Source: Certhia americana | Lineage: Eukaryota; Chordata; Aves; Passeriformes; Certhiidae | Direction of reading: 5' to 3' | Assembly: GCA_018697195.1 (NCBI GenBank) | Contig: CM031857.1 | Span: forward strand, 53,267,924-53,331,923 | DNA: 64,000 nt | Shown here: one piece after another, positions 1 through 13,700 of the stretch | Position numbering within the stretch: position 1 is the first letter of the stretch | How the letters are laid out: every line of letters begins with the position of its first letter | Translations under genes and position numbers: made by a program | The notes under the pieces: generated by a model | The model's input: only the letters and a program-made list of their open reading frames with translations | Database searches by the model: none | Told to the model about the DNA's origin: nothing

Positions 1-2061
1 ACACCTTACCACTTGAGCCTTTCAGTGCCAGGTGCCAGGGCTTGGGTTTCACAGGGTCACTGATGTGCTTACAGATGGTTCAGTCTGACCATTATTTGGA
101 AATCATGGAACCATCACAAAACAAAGAGGAACAGCCTAATATGGGTAATTTCAGGCTTTAATCCCACAGCAAGGGAAGAGGCCCTGGATGTGTGCTTTCT
201 TTGTACTAGCATCTGAATTTTCAGTGTCCCTACAGAATCTACAGAATTATGGAGGAACAAAAGTGATCCTGAATGGTTCCCTCTCTGCCCCTCTTGGTTC
301 TCACCCACCTCTCCTAGCAGACCAGGCAGCTGTGCATGACCACCTGATGACGTGCAAGATGCATAGGAGAAGGGGGATGGATCTCAGCTTTGTGTTTCTT
401 TGCATTTCAGTTCCCTGCTAGCAATATGGCACTAACAACGCATAGGCTTCCTGGCTAGTTTGTTATTTGGAGCATCAATTATTTAGAGATTACATATGTT
501 TCTAATACCTTTGGGCTGTTACCCAAAAAGACTGCGCAAATTTCTGAGTTTGAATCAAGTATAGAATTTATGTGACTAGTAGAGTATACTCAACAATGTT
601 CGTGGAGATAGCAAAATAAACCCATGCCAGCAACACAAAGAATGGTCACAATTCTAACCCCAGGATAAACTGTGAGTTTCACGTATTCTTTGTGAGTAAA
701 TCTTTCCTATAATGTTTCTCCAAGTTGTGAAAAATGGTCACTCTTTTCCAGGAAAAACAACCTCCCTTGCTAACAAAATTGTGAGAAATATTCAGTACAG
801 CCAAGTAAAAAATTATGGAAACAAAATAAAAAAATGACTCAAGCGACCCCCAAGCCACAGGTACAGCTGCTTTCTCCAACTGTTATCAGTTCTCTAGAGA
901 GTGGCATGTTTTATAAACGAAACACTTCTTTCTTGTAAATATGTTAATTGTCTTTTGACAAGCCAGAACTATCTTCCCGCATCTGGACTGCCCCAAGCCA
1001 TGGCAAGGACACCACATTTTTTCAAAGTCTCACCTACTGTCACGGTTTTTAGGCACAGCATTGCTTTTTCACAGTATTTTACAGGTCTCAATTAGCAGAA
1101 TAGGGCAGCAAAATATTACCCAATTATCACAGACATGCAGATCTGACTTGCAAAGCCTTTTCCACACTCAAAATTGCACTGGTTTAGTTAAAGGTGTGTT
1201 TTAAAATCAAAATAGTTAATCCAGTGCAAACACTGGAATATTTTTAAAGTTGTGTTGTATTGACTTAGCTTAATGTGATCAGGAAATGATTTATACTAAA
1301 TTGATACAGAGCAGATTTAAATCATTCTGAGTGACTACATCTTGTACCAGTTCAACTAAATAATTTTAGAGTCAATTTTACATGGTTCATATCCCACTGT
1401 TGTGCCAAGGAGCATGAGCTGAAAGGGTGAATGAAATAACCATATAAAGGAACCTTATTCATCACTGCAATACTTCAGTGTAAGTCTGCTGTTGTAGAAT
1501 TGTAACTGGCCATAAAATTAACACTCAGAAGGCAGCATAGATTGATAGTGCCTCCTCTAAGCATTTTGTAAGGTTTCCAATCCTAAAACAGGATGAGCTA
1601 TTTTCGACATTTTGGTTTTGTTTGGGTTTTTTTTAACACGCCTGGCAGTAGTTCTCAGAATAATTTCCTGAGTTGCATATTCATTTTTCTTTTTTTATTT
1701 AAAATTTCTGAAAACTTCTATCATTTCAGGCCTAAAGAAACAATAGTATTAAACCTTACTTGACTCCTTTTAAGAATTATTGCTTTCTAATCAAGGTTGA
1801 CAGTGTTTCTTTTCTTAGAGAAATGAGGTAAGCTCATTTTTATAAATAGTGTATTTCCATCCAAGATCTGCTCTTTTCATTCTGCATAGGAAAGAAATAA
1901 AGGGGGGTGTAGGGATATTGCATTTTCAAATAAAATTTCCCCAAATTAAATCCTACAGAAGCTTAAGGTCTGAGAGAGGTTTCTTGTGGTGCTTTTACAT
2001 TGTAAATACTGAGGGTTTAGACTACTTATGTAAGTTTTAGTCACCCAAAGCACTGGCTATT
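1..2061. other. Unassigned noncoding sequence
   Basis: AT-rich unique-looking sequence without a supportable exon. Reading frames on either strand are under about 80 codons and show no recognisable domain. A T-rich stretch with short runs lies near 1615-1700. I see no recognisable transposon. It could be intron or intergenic DNA. Confidence 0.6.
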
Positions 2062-2111
2062 AAAAAAAAAAAAAAAAAAAAAAAAAAGAAGAGAGAGAGA
2101 TAGAGATAGAA
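2062..2111. repeat. A26 homopolymer followed by GA/GATA tract
   Basis: Twenty-six consecutive A at 2062-2087 run into an imperfect GA and GATA tract to about 2110. It could be an expanded simple repeat or an old poly(A) tail. The sequence to its left shows no retroposon I can name, so only the simple-repeat call is supported. Confidence 0.9.
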
Positions 2112-5100
2112 CTCTGTAACAGCTGTAGCACTGTATATGAGTCACTTGGACTGTGGCAGAGATGTGAGTGCTGAGGTAGGAGTATCACTGCTCTGTGAGC
2201 TTACCAAGGCATCTTGTACCTCCAGGCAAAACGTGAATAATGTCTGCTGGGCTCACAATGAGCACCGTGCTGCTGAAAACCAGGCAAGGCACATCAGTGG
2301 TTTGTTGAAACAGGGTGAAACAGCCCATCCAGCACTGTGGACAAACAGGACCTGGTGCTGCAAGGCTGGGTGTGTGTCTTGGAGTGTCTGTCCTGGTGAC
2401 CTGCACTGGGAGGGAAGAATAGGTCACTCTCCAGACAAGTGTGGGCGAGTGGAGATGGGCAAAAAGATGAACACAACATTGATGAATTGGGATTTTGGGA
2501 AGCTTCTCTGCAAATCAGCACAGATAACTCTGTCACCCACACCCTAGTAAAAATTGTCATTTATCTCTGGAGGCAGAAAGCATGTTGCCATGAATTACAG
2601 CAGTTTAAGAAGCTCACATTTGCAATTGGGAGCTGGCAATTATTTACCAAGAAATGCAATCATTACTGTCAGGTGATGATGACATTCCCCCACTTTACCC
2701 ATTCAGAAACTCTTTGGAGACTCAGTGTGAAGTCTTTGTGGGGGGTGGAATGAGGAGCACTGGCTTCCCTCCATCACTGCTACCAAAAAGGGTGTGTATT
2801 TTGGCAGTGGTTTTGCTTGGAATATTCAATTCAGATTAAGGCAATTTCAACATCTACTATCCTGAGTGTGTGGTGGTACCACTAAACATACACATTTCCC
2901 AACTATGAAGTGCAGGCCATGTCATTCAACACAAGAGGGAAGTGATTCTTATCTGTCTCCCATGTGTGTAACTTTCAGATTTATTCCACCAAAATGAGTG
3001 GCATTACAAGGGTTTAAAAGCAGCAGCAGTGAGAACAGGCCCAAGAGAGGCAGTAGATTATCAGGCCATTTGAGGATGGGAACTGTGTTTGTTTGATCAT
3101 TAATAATTGTGTTAAACAAAGATGTAGCACCATATTCTGGTTGCAACCACCCAGCCCAGTGCCTTCTCCACCTGCACAAACATGGGGCAGCTGGAAGCTG
3201 ACAGGAGGAAGAAGTCCTTCTCTGGGGCAAACAAAGCCAAACCTCTCTCCAATCACTGCTTTCCCTACTCAAGAGGGCTATTTTGTCTGTGTGTAAAACA
3301 AGTCCATACTAAAATGTCTTCGGATGGAGGCCATCCTGGGACTCTGATGTAGCTGTTCCTTCTTTTTTATCTAATTCATAGCAAACACAAATGTCAATTT
3401 CCACATTATTAACTGCAAATTTCCTACCCCCATGAATGTAGTACATGCTTTAGAAACAACCCTTGGATTGCAGACAAAGACTGCACACCTTCTGCTATTT
3501 CTCTCCTGCCCCTTGCATGTTAACTGTGTATATTGCAAATTTAGTCTACTGCTGAGACTTTCCTTGATTTAACACTATGTCATCCATATAATTTTGTAGG
3601 GATAGATGTCTTCTCCATTCTTGCTGCCTGGTTATTTGTTTGCTTGCTCATTTGCATGTTGATAACCTTTCAAATTTCATCTCTTTATGAAGGCAATTTC
3701 AGTCGTGGGCAGAGGAGCATCCTGAAAAGAATATTCATGCCAAAAATTGAGACTAATTTTATTTTGCTGAATCATCAAATCTCTCAGAAAAAAATTACAA
3801 ACCTCATCCTACAAGAAACTACAGATGGACAGACCACATAGGGAATAGCTCCTACACAGGTACAGCTTGCTACAGCCTGGTCAGCCCAGCAGTGCCATTT
3901 TCCTTTGATCTTAGCCAACTCAGTGAAAATCCTTGCTCTTGGGCAATCCTATTTTAGTGTCAGCCTTTGCTCCTGAGCAGACCAATTCAGCCAGACCCTT
4001 CTCTAAGAGCTGTGTAAATATTCAGTTAACAGCAATGATGACCTTGTCAGTGTTTGTGTCCCTTATTTGAGTTACTCCTAGTTGCCTGTACTACATTTTT
4101 GCTTTCCCACAACCTGGCAGTGTCTTCATGAGACTACGAAAAAGCAGAGCTAGGCAGAGAGCCCAGGAGATGAGCCCTTGTGTTCCCAGTGACTGCACAG
4201 GGCACCATTTGCTCTATGGATGCTGTTATACACGTGAATGGATTACTGCTCTATTCCTGTCATTTTAAAATGTATACATCTGCATGGATCCTTTCAGGCA
4301 CAGTATTTCATATCCAAGTGGTTTTCTTTGTGCTTTCATGAAAACAAAATGTTATGGGGGAGCGGGGAAATATCTGCCACTGCCTCAAAAAATGCTGATT
4401 GTTTTCAGACTGTATTTCTTGAAGAAATAGCCTGGTATATGCACAGCATGTCAGAAAGCAAGTGAACGTGTGTCAGTCAGAAGAACTAGCATTTAAAACT
4501 CATGAAAGTAATTTATTAACAAAAAATACAGTGTGAAATACTTTAAAAAATAAGTTCTGATTTCTTTTGCATTTTTAAAGCATAAGAAAATCCATCTCTT
4601 TTCTCTTTATGTAATATCTCTAGTTAGCCATAAAGAGAAAGTTCACTGTCAAAAAAAAAAACTGAAAAAAAGCTCACAGTAGACAGGAAAATTGAGCAAG
4701 GAAAAAAAGCCTTTGTCCTGCTCATTACTTTGTCATATCAACAAAGATTTGTAATGTTACCTGAACAGCCACCCTTTTGATTCTTTCACAGGCACTTTTT
4801 CATACCAATGTCTAGTTTGGTGCTGTACCAGTGAAGCAGAGCATCCTCAGCTCCTGAGGCTCTGAGCCCCTCTTCTGTGTTTGGGCAATCTCGCACACCA
4901 ATGCTGGGTTGTCATCTGGTGCAAAAGCCTGTGCATCCCAGAGCTGCTTGGGAAGTGGGAATGTGCTTCTGTACATGCAGTGATTGCTAAATCTAGTGGT
5001 GAGTTACTGTGCAGATTTTCTGACCAGCTGTAGCTTGCTATTTGTATGACTCTGTTATTCCTGGCTCATGCTTTATTTTAGGGATGTTAACCTGCCTGTG

Positions 5101-5195
5101 TGCTTCTGCTGGTAACTTACTGGTAACCTTCTGTGCTATGCCAAACTGAAGACTCCTCAGTAAAAGAGTCTTTGTGAGTCTTCATTTTAAACCTT
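2112..5195. other. Unassigned noncoding sequence
   Basis: No repeat family or exon recognised. A 136-codon frame at 2137-2547 on the plus strand overlaps open frames on the minus strand at the same place. That pattern fits a locally stop-poor, slightly GC-richer segment rather than a gene. Its translation has no recognisable domain. Confidence 0.55.
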
Positions 5196-5312
5196 TTGTT
5201 TGTTTGTTTTTTAATGTCTCCTTCTCTTTCCTGCCCTCTCCTATACCCTCTCTCTTTCTCTTTTTTTACCCTCTTGGCTTTTACTCTCTGTTTTTTGTTT
5301 CTCTGTCGGAGA
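5196..5312. repeat. Polypyrimidine (CT-rich) tract
   Basis: The plus strand is almost entirely C and T for about 110 bases, with CTCTCTTTCTC-type runs interrupted by a few purines. The serine/leucine/phenylalanine-rich peptide it would encode is a composition artefact. Such tracts can form H-DNA or act as polypyrimidine-binding sites, but nothing here proves a function. Confidence 0.75.
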
Positions 5313-5700
5313 GGGCATCCACACCAGGAGCTGGGTAAGGACATGTCACCTGTAAGCTCTGCACTGCCAAAACCCATCGGTAGTTTGCTGAGAGAATTAG
5401 GGACCGGCTCCCTATCCACAGAAATAGCCCAGACAGCAGCCTTTCCCTAAAGTGTGAACCAGGGCTCCAACAGAAAGCTTCAATTTTTCTAGGTCACTGT
5501 GAGTTGGAAAGAGAATAGGTAACTTGGCAAACCTCCTCAACCCACCATCACCAGCATTAGTAACAGGTTGGAACTAATTCTCAGGCTGAAACAGGGCCGG
5601 GCAGCAGATACAAATCTTGATGTCAGATGGAGTCACTTCAGCGTGACCCCTCCATCCCTCCCACCATCAAAGCTATAACCAACCTGACTCCTTCTCATTA
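5313..5700. other. Unassigned noncoding sequence
   Basis: Unique-looking sequence between a pyrimidine-rich and a purine-rich tract. No repeat family or exon recognised. Confidence 0.5.
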
Positions 5701-5822
5701 AAGCTAAGAAGAGAGAAGAAGCAGAGAGAAGGGGACAGAAGGGGAGATTATCAAAAAGGAATGTAAGCAGGAAATTAAGCAAGAAAAATACAAGGTAAAG
5801 AAAGAAACACATAAAGAAAATG
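5701..5822. repeat. Purine-rich (GA) tract
   Basis: The plus strand is dominated by A and G (AGAAGAGAGAAGAAG-type sequence) for about 120 bases. It lies about 400 bases from the pyrimidine tract at 5196-5312, so the two have opposite strand bias. Confidence 0.65.
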
Positions 5823-7419
5823 GATGTTACTCTTAGTTTATTTACTGTCTTTTTTTTTCTCTTTGTAGTTAAGTCACACTAACATGATCAACATTTTCCC
5901 TGGTTTTCCAGGCCTTCACTGGGATTTTTTCACTCCTGATCATTCAACATATTTTTAAATTTTCTAAATCAAAAACATTTTTCTCCAAGTTACAAATTAA
6001 CTTTTAGAGCAGTTCTCCACCAAAGTGTAACCATGTGTGGTTGAACATGATAGAAAAAAATTATGTGGAAATACAGGTCTGGGTAAGGTACAGAGAACCA
6101 TATCAAACTATCACTGCCTTCAGTTAAACATTTGATGCTAAAGGTGCCTGACAGGCATGAGGCATTTGGTGTTGGATAGTTGTTTACCAGGGCAAACATG
6201 TCAGGCAACAGTAGGTCAGCATCAGGAGCAGTTAGACCTGTCATGCTGTTAACCTTTTATGAACCTGGAGACTGTTATTTCTTCATTCTGTGACTTTTTG
6301 TCATTTGTCTGCTTCAGGAGCCCTCGAAATAGGGACATGAACGTTTCATGTTTATGCATTGCCTAGAATGTGACAGCCTGGATTAAGTCTATATTGCAAA
6401 CTATCATTGCATCACTATATTGCAAATCTGTTTGCAGATTGCCCTTGGTAGTGTAATTAAAGGATAGAAGAAGGTGTATAAGGTTGAAGGGAAAGCACAG
6501 GCACCAAGTTGTGCATACTCCTGGCTGGCCAAGGAAAGCTTATGGAAAATAACACATGGCTGGGCTACACACAGGATTTGTCACCCACAGCCTTCTTGCT
6601 GTTTTTGCTTGGGCTGTGACTGAGCAGGACTGGTGGCAATGATCCCCCATCTCCCTGATGCCTGGGAAAGTGTCCCACTACCAGGTGAATTCCTTCTGCT
6701 AGGACCATAACTGTCTTCCTTGTTATCCCTCTTCTCTTTTTCATTGCCACTTCTTTATGGGAGAGTTTTTTGTGGGCAATTCTGCTCTCCAAGCCACCAA
6801 GCCCTACATTTCACAATCTAATAGCTTATGTGCAAAAGCACAATATGCTGTCAATCTCTAACAGGTGTCTCTGCTTCACATCTCTTTATTAACAGGAGAA
6901 TTTAGGGCATGGGACTTTAACCCCAAAACTGATAACCAGCATGTACTGGTTGCAACTAGCAAGAAGCAGGCTTCTGCATGATGTTCAAAAGCTCATTTTG
7001 GGCCATTCACACACATCTGCATACATACAATTTTCTTCTGTCTGTTAGCATTCACAGTTTAAACTGTTATACATCCACAACATCCACAGTTCCTTGTTAT
7101 CCACTGAGGGATTATCTGTCCAGGAATAAAACCTGAGCTGTGAAGATTTTCACTTTGTTGGAGTGTGTGTGACACCTCCTCTGCCAGCAGACTCACTGGA
7201 TTTCTGCTCAGGCTGCTCTTCCCAACCCTCTGTACTCTACAGTGCCTAAAGGAAATAGGTATGAACAAAGCATTCCTAACACAACTTCAAGTGAAATTGG
7301 GATGAACTTGGCTAGTTTGAGTTCTCTTGGGCTGCTCTTCATCTAGAACACAAGAAAATGGGCAGCCAGAGGGAGAGTGAGTGGGATTTTCTGAAATTAA
7401 TGAGAGAGACGAAATATTC
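5823..7419. other. Unassigned noncoding sequence
   Basis: AT-rich sequence with only short frames on both strands. No recognisable repeat family, RNA gene or exon. Confidence 0.55.
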
Positions 7420-7538
7420 TTTTTGTTTGTTTTTTTGGTTGGTTTTTTTTTTTTTTTTTTGGGGGGGGGGGGGTTTTTTTTTTTGGGGGGGGGGGTGTTT
7501 TGTTTTTGTTTTTGTTTTTTTGTTTGTTTGGGTTTTTT
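7420..7538. repeat. Alternating T-run/G-run low-complexity block
   Basis: T18 (7443-7460), G13 (7461-7473), T11 (7474-7484) and G11 (7485-7495) are followed by TTTTTG/TTTG repeats to about 7538. The proline/lysine-rich and glycine/phenylalanine-rich frames here are translation artefacts of the runs. The two long G runs could form an intramolecular G-quadruplex on the plus strand. Homopolymers this long are also prone to length errors in assembly. Confidence 0.92.
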
Positions 7539-9924
7539 AAGCCAGAGGAATAGGTTCTGACCTGGTAGAAATTTCATGACTCAGGAAAAATTGGCAAGAC
7601 CCCGACATGCTTTGCATTTCTAACCCATTTGAGCATTCCCATCAGTGTCATCATAACAGAGCCAGTCATCCAACTAGGGAAGGAAAACCATACCATGTGG
7701 CTTACAGTTAGTAACATTTTTCAAACAGTTTCAAGAGAAATGGCAATGTGCTTGGAGAGTTTTCAGGGTGAAATATATCAACAAAATTATTCAGTAAGAA
7801 TAATTCTTACAGTGCTATTTACTGGAACACATTAGAATCAGGAAGTAGAAAAGGACATGTGGGACAGAGAGCCAGAGAGAAAGAAAAGAAGGAAAATCTC
7901 CTCCCACATACTCAAAAGATGCACCATTTCTGCATTGCTTCAAACTGAAAAGAACCCAGTAATTATGATTTCACATTTCCAAGTGAACTAAGCCCAGTAC
8001 CACACAAATAGCCTCACTGTAGTAATATGCTGCTAGCCACTCATCCTAACCCTGAACCCACTCTCCAGAACTGATCCAGCAGACTACTAGCACTGTTTCT
8101 GGTTGTGGCTAGCCTTCATCTGTAGAGTTTTCATTAACTCTGTATCACCCAGGTCTTCATTGAAGTTATTACTCCTTTTATCTTTTGATGTGCTCATCCT
8201 GACATGTCCTGAATGGTCAAAACCCAGACTGTATGCTCACAAAATGGGAGAAGATTCAGGGGCACCAGCTGAGAGTCTGATTTGCATTGACTCATTAAAA
8301 GATAGCATCTTAGAGATTTTTATTCATGTAAACCTGAGCCTGCTATGGTTTTGCCAGGAACAAAGCTGCCAGGTCACCTTCTTGTGAGAAGGAGTCAGCT
8401 CCTGGGATAGATGGTCCAAGTGCCTGCAATGCAGGCTGACCTGAGTGCTGTTCCCAATAAGAAATGAAGCAAGAGTCAACTTGCTTGACTAGTACTTTTC
8501 AAGAGTTATAAGACCTTCCCCTAGGAAACACCTCATGTGTACATTGGTTTAAGTAAGCAGAGCTCAGAAATGCACAAGGCCAGAGAGAGGCTCAGGCTGA
8601 CTCCCTGAAGCCAATCTGCAGAGGCTTCACTGCTCCACCCTTCCAGTGATGGTCACAGAGGGGCAGTCAGCTTGGAAGATGATAAAGAGATTTTAGTTCA
8701 GAGGCCCTGTCTATGCAAAAGTCTGTTGCAGTAAAACTGCTCTTGTAAGAAGTCTTGTTCCAAACCAAAGTCCATGTAGCAACGAGAAAAATGCACGAAG
8801 ACTAGGTCCTGAACACATGCTTAAGTCAATGCATGCAAGCAGATCTTCTGACAGGACTTGCTCCCAGGAGTTACTTTACTCATGTGCACAGGCCACTGGG
8901 CACAAGGAGTTTGTCTTGCAGCAGAACAATGACTTCACAACTCCACAGCAGGAATAATTCTGGGTTGTATACATTTTCTTTTATTTTTGAAGCAATATAT
9001 CATTTTCAGTGTCTCCCTGAAAAGGAGATTCCTGCCTGATAGAGCACAGCAACAAAAGGGAACACAGAGATTTCTATGACTTTTGTCATCTTTTAATACT
9101 ATTTTATGAACTGTGGTTATAGCAGTTTCAAATCATAGCCATTGCTTGCTGCTTTGTTTCCACTTATCAGACACAAAGCCAAAACTAAAAAAAAAGCTAA
9201 CATGTTTGACATGCTTCATCCTGTGCAAGAGAACAGCCTATAGCAGTTTAGAAGAAAACACTGAATTAAAAAATAAGGAAAGAAAGAAAAAGAAAGGAAA
9301 GCTCTTGTTTTTATAGAATTATTATTTGAAAGCCATGGTATATGACTCTGAAGCTGAGTGGTGTAGCTGTACATTGCACAGACTAGTGTATGCCTCTGAC
9401 ATGCTAAACACTGATATCTCCTTATAATGAAGTGTTAATGTAAAGGGAGTGATTTTGCAAAATTTTATGCCTTATTAAGGAAATGATTCAAGCCCAGGAA
9501 ATGTGCGGGTTAAGTACTTGCTTTCATAAACATGGGTTATGGTGGAAAAAAAGATTTTAGATATTATGTGGAAAAATGCAGTAAAAAGCGCTGAATTAGC
9601 CCATTCCATTACATTGAATTGTTCAGCAATTATGGTCATCCCCCAACCTAGAAAATTAAAGTATATGATGAAAACCCAATCTAAAGATATCCACTGCTGT
9701 GCTATTGAAGACACAGCATCTCATGCTTTACAGTCACTTCGGGCTTCAATGACCAACCAAAGTTATCCAAGGAATAAGTTTAAATTAGCTATAGAGTCCC
9801 AGCCTGGGGCTGCCCTCTGCTCTTTCCTTTCACTTCTCACACCACTTGCACAACTAGAGATTGAAGAATATTTTCAGGGGCTCAGATGTGTTCTTCATAA
9901 GCAGAAAATCTTGTACAAAACGCC
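7539..9924. other. Unassigned noncoding sequence
   Basis: No repeat family or exon recognised. The start of the window's longest ATG-started frame (9539-10075, 178 codons) falls here. It shows no domain, signal peptide or splice context that I can support. Confidence 0.5.
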
Positions 9925-10056
9925 ACACTGCAAAGAGCAGCGTGCTCTTTGCAAAGAGTTCTGTGCTCTTCCAGAAGGAAGGATCAGGCCACCAGGCAGT
10001 GTGTTCTGTGCTCCTCCTTCCAGAAGGCAGAATCAGGCCACCAGGCAGTGTGATGG
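9925..10056 (+). repeat. Hairpin plus imperfect tandem duplication (about 49 bp unit)
   Basis: CAAAGAGCA (9931-9939) and TGCTCTTTG (9943-9951) form a perfect 9-bp inverted repeat with a 3-base loop. Immediately after, a segment beginning CCAGAAGG at 9971 is repeated from 10020. The copies share ATCAGGCCACCAGGCAGTGTG and differ by a few substitutions upstream of it. A short TTCTGTGCTC element precedes each copy (9959 and 10004). The duplication keeps a 178-codon frame open but does not make it a gene. Confidence 0.85.
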
Positions 10057-13000
10057 GGATGGCCTGTCTTGCTGAGGAAGGAAACTGTGTTGGGTGAGGT
10101 GGCAGAAATAATTTCCAAATATTCGTTTGTACTTGCAAGCCACTTTGTATTTCATGGCTTTCTCTAAGTCATCCCGTTGCCTCACCACAGCTGTGTCAGT
10201 GCTGGGGGTATGCAAATGAGTGCTTACTGAAAGCAAGCTCTTCATACACATCTCTGCTTGATCAGGGTCTGCAAGTCCCTTCCAGGCCAAATCTCTACCT
10301 GACACTGATCTTCTCAGTGCCATTTATGACCTAGTATTTACTAGAGACATTCACACCTCATGGGTATTAACTCAGCAGATCTTTCAGCTCTGAAAGCCAC
10401 TCACAGACCCTTCCTTCTTGCTCGCTCTCAGTTGCCTCTCCCCAAAGTTTAGAAGCAGTAACTTTAGCCAGATTCTTTTTTCCTAAATTTAAAAATAATA
10501 ATGTGTCTCCTCAGTATAAAATGTCTGTCTCCTCCACTCCCAGCCTCCTGGGGTTGCCGTGGGCATGGTCTGTAAATTAAGTGGAGGCACTCAGCCCTCA
10601 GCTCAGCTCTAGTCAAACATTAGCTGCAATGTTTACCCTTGTGTAATCTTCAGTTTTGCACTAATTTAACTCTGCTCAGCACTTTTTGACATATTCAGCA
10701 AATCCATGGCACATAGTGTTTTGTGTCTGTATCTCCCCCATGAAACCAGGTTTTGATTTTTAACCAAACTCATCAAAGTAAACTCCTCACAATACTCACC
10801 CTCTACTTTGATCTTTACATAATTAAAAAAAAAAAAAAAAATGTTGCTTTATGTGGTAATTCAGCTATACTCTGAGGGTTTTTTTCCCCCTTAACTTCAA
10901 AGAGAGCAAATAGGAAATTGTTTTCATTTTTCATTCACATTTCACAAACAACATGTTCTAGTTGTTTTTGAGCAGCAGAAGATAGTAATTAATTAATAAT
11001 TAATATCTCCCAATTAATAATTCTCAGGTAATAGCATGGCCTCCTGGAAACACAGATCTCAAGAATTTCAGTTCATAATGCAAGCAAAACCTTGGAAGGT
11101 CTGGCTAAAGGACAGTCAGAAACAGAGTGGGCACATGTCATCATTTTTAATCAGTCTTCTCTCTTTGAACCTTCTTCTGAGCAGAATAAAACACACAGAA
11201 ACCTTGGAGTATGTAGTTAGAAAACCACTCACCTCCTGGCTTCAAAACTGCAAAATCCCACTGAGTTGGAAAAATCAGCAACTAATGCCACACAACCTGG
11301 AGATCACATTCCAGCCCCATCACAGGTAATCCTACCGAGAAGAGGGAAGGGATTTTGTTTCTTTGAAGTAAAGTCAAAACCAGACCTGGAACTTCTTGGC
11401 TGATCTAGTCAATAAAGATCCAGCCTTTCATACCCACCAAGGACACTTTTATGACTCCCACCACACAAAAGAGTGGGCAATCAGGCCCTTGCATCAGCAT
11501 TTGAATTGCATGATCTTTCCTGGACTGGTGAGGTACTTCAGCACATGCAACATCCCACCTACACCTATATTAGTAACTCTGCAAGGATCAATAGCTTTGT
11601 GTTGAAAAGATTTCTTTGTTCTTTCCTCATGTGGGGGCTCAGGCAGAGCCTGGAGAAGAGCAGGAGGAGCTGGAGGCAGTGGGGACCATTTTCACCCATG
11701 TCACAGTGCCCTGGTGAGAAGCTCTGGCAGCAGCAAGAGCACTTAGGCTGCGGTTAGAGGCACAAAGTCCAAGAAAAAGAGCTGCTTGAGCTCCACCACT
11801 TCCCCTTACAGCTGATTTTTCATCAAATCTTCCTTGCTGTTCTGCTCCAACCCCAAGGACTTGACATGTCTGAGCATGGCCCTCAGGGAGGGGGGCTGCA
11901 CTCAGTCTCTGGCATGCTAAATTTAGCATAAATAGCAAAAATCCCAGTGCAAACAAGGGACAACACAGAGTACAATTCCCTTCAGCTAACTGACACACAT
12001 CGTTTCCTTTTTTGTCCCATGTAGGGAAGTGTATGATTATGTGTGTTTATGGGAGCTGGGAGTGCCCAGCTGGTTCTGCTGGACGGTACCCGCTGGCTCG
12101 GCACTCCCCAGGGACTCCCTTGATCTGCTCATGCCTGTCTGAGGCCCTGTTCAAGCCAGAGAGATTAAGAAAAAGTCAGTGAGAATTTAGGCACGCCTGG
12201 CTCCAACAAGCCATTTGCACCAATTCACAAAAGGAAAACCTTGGAAGTGTTTCCAAAAGAACAAGCCACTCGTGTGAGTTAAGCCTGCAAGGGAGCCTAA
12301 CGTGCAGACTTTCCCCATAATCAGGGTTTACCTCAACTCTGTTTATTCTGTAAACTCTGGTTTCTCAACAGAAACAGCTCATCACGTTACACCCTGGCTT
12401 GACAAATGGGCAGAAGGCTTTTGTAAAGAGCTAGAAGTAGAACAACCCAGCTGTTTCTTTAATGAAAACTGTTGTTAGCAAACTACATCATAATTTTCCT
12501 CAAGCATTTTGGGGGAAAAAAAATTAATAATTACATATAATGGGAAGCTGCCAGATTGATGGCACTGAAAAACAAGGGAGTATCTCAGGCCATGGACAAT
12601 TACCAGTGTGAACAGTAGCAGCATAGCTGTACCCACAACCTCTGGTGAGGGAGCAGAGGAAGGAACCCAGGCTTTCCCCTGGAAACAAGTGAATAATTTA
12701 GACCAAAACATTTCCCAGTGTGCTTTCACTTTTCTTTTTTTATACTTCTGATTTGAGGAGTGAATTTTTGCAGGGTGCTTGTGATTTCAGAGATTTCTTT
12801 CTCAGAATTGTTGAACAACTCTTGGCCCACATTTCATCCACAAGCTATTCACACAGAGGTTGCACAGAGTGAGGGAGGTTAGATCTGGATGCAGGTTGGA
12901 GCTGGAGGCTGCCAAAAACAAGGGAAAGAACTCACACTGGACAGCTTTCACCCCAGGGCTCAGCCCAAAGGTCAGAGTGATGGACATGTCCCTTAGCTGA

Positions 13001-13700
13001 TGAGAGAAGGCAAGAGCTCAGTGTGTGTGCAGTGCGAGCTGAGTTTGTGGTTACTGTGCTCATTGATCAGTGTCAGTCCATCCATGCAGTGATATCACAT
13101 TGGCTGTGTTGCATTGGCACAATTACCAATGGACGTACAGAATGTACATGCAGATGTAGCCACCAGGCTCATTATTTTTCTGCTCCTATCACTTCTGTAA
13201 TCAAATATCAAGACTGAACACCTGTATTCATTTCTTCAGCATTTGCTTGGCTATTGAGCTGAGTTGCCATTGAAGAGGGGCATGAACAGTGTCAGCACGA
13301 ATTAAGCTCTCAAAATAAATCAGTCAAATATTTATGAGAAAATAAATGCACACTATTTTGTCTTGTTTGATGTTACTACAGGATTGACCCACAGAAACTC
13401 TGTGGAGGAGAGACAGTGATTTTCCTGCAGTTGGATGGCTAATAAATCAAGGACAACACAACCTGGACCACATTCAAGTCACTGTAGGCTCTTCCCTGTA
13501 TTAATGCCAGAGCCTGAGCCACCCAGTTCTTCTCTGTCTCACCCCCCAAAAATATGTTCAGATTCTAAACACAAGGTTTAATTGTTTATTAAGGAAGTGG
13601 TTATGATGGTGTAATAATGCCGTTGTGGAGGAAAGAGCAGGAGGGTTTTACAAAATGCAGTAGAATTTATCATCATCTCCTCCACATCAACTCCCTCGCC
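10057..13700. other. Unassigned noncoding sequence with A17 run
   Basis: A17 lies at 10825-10841. TAATTAATTAATAATTAA-type AT repeats lie near 10988-11022. A perfect octamer-type ATGCAAAT site lies at 10210-10217. Otherwise the sequence is unique-looking, with no exon or named repeat. A 119-codon minus-strand frame at 11639-11998 has no recognisable domain. Confidence 0.5.

Noticed and set aside
9539..10075. Longest ATG-started frame (178 codons, plus strand) as a gene
   Set aside because: It has no recognisable domain or supporting promoter or splice context. Its second half runs through a hairpin and a tandem duplication, and other frames are open in the same place.
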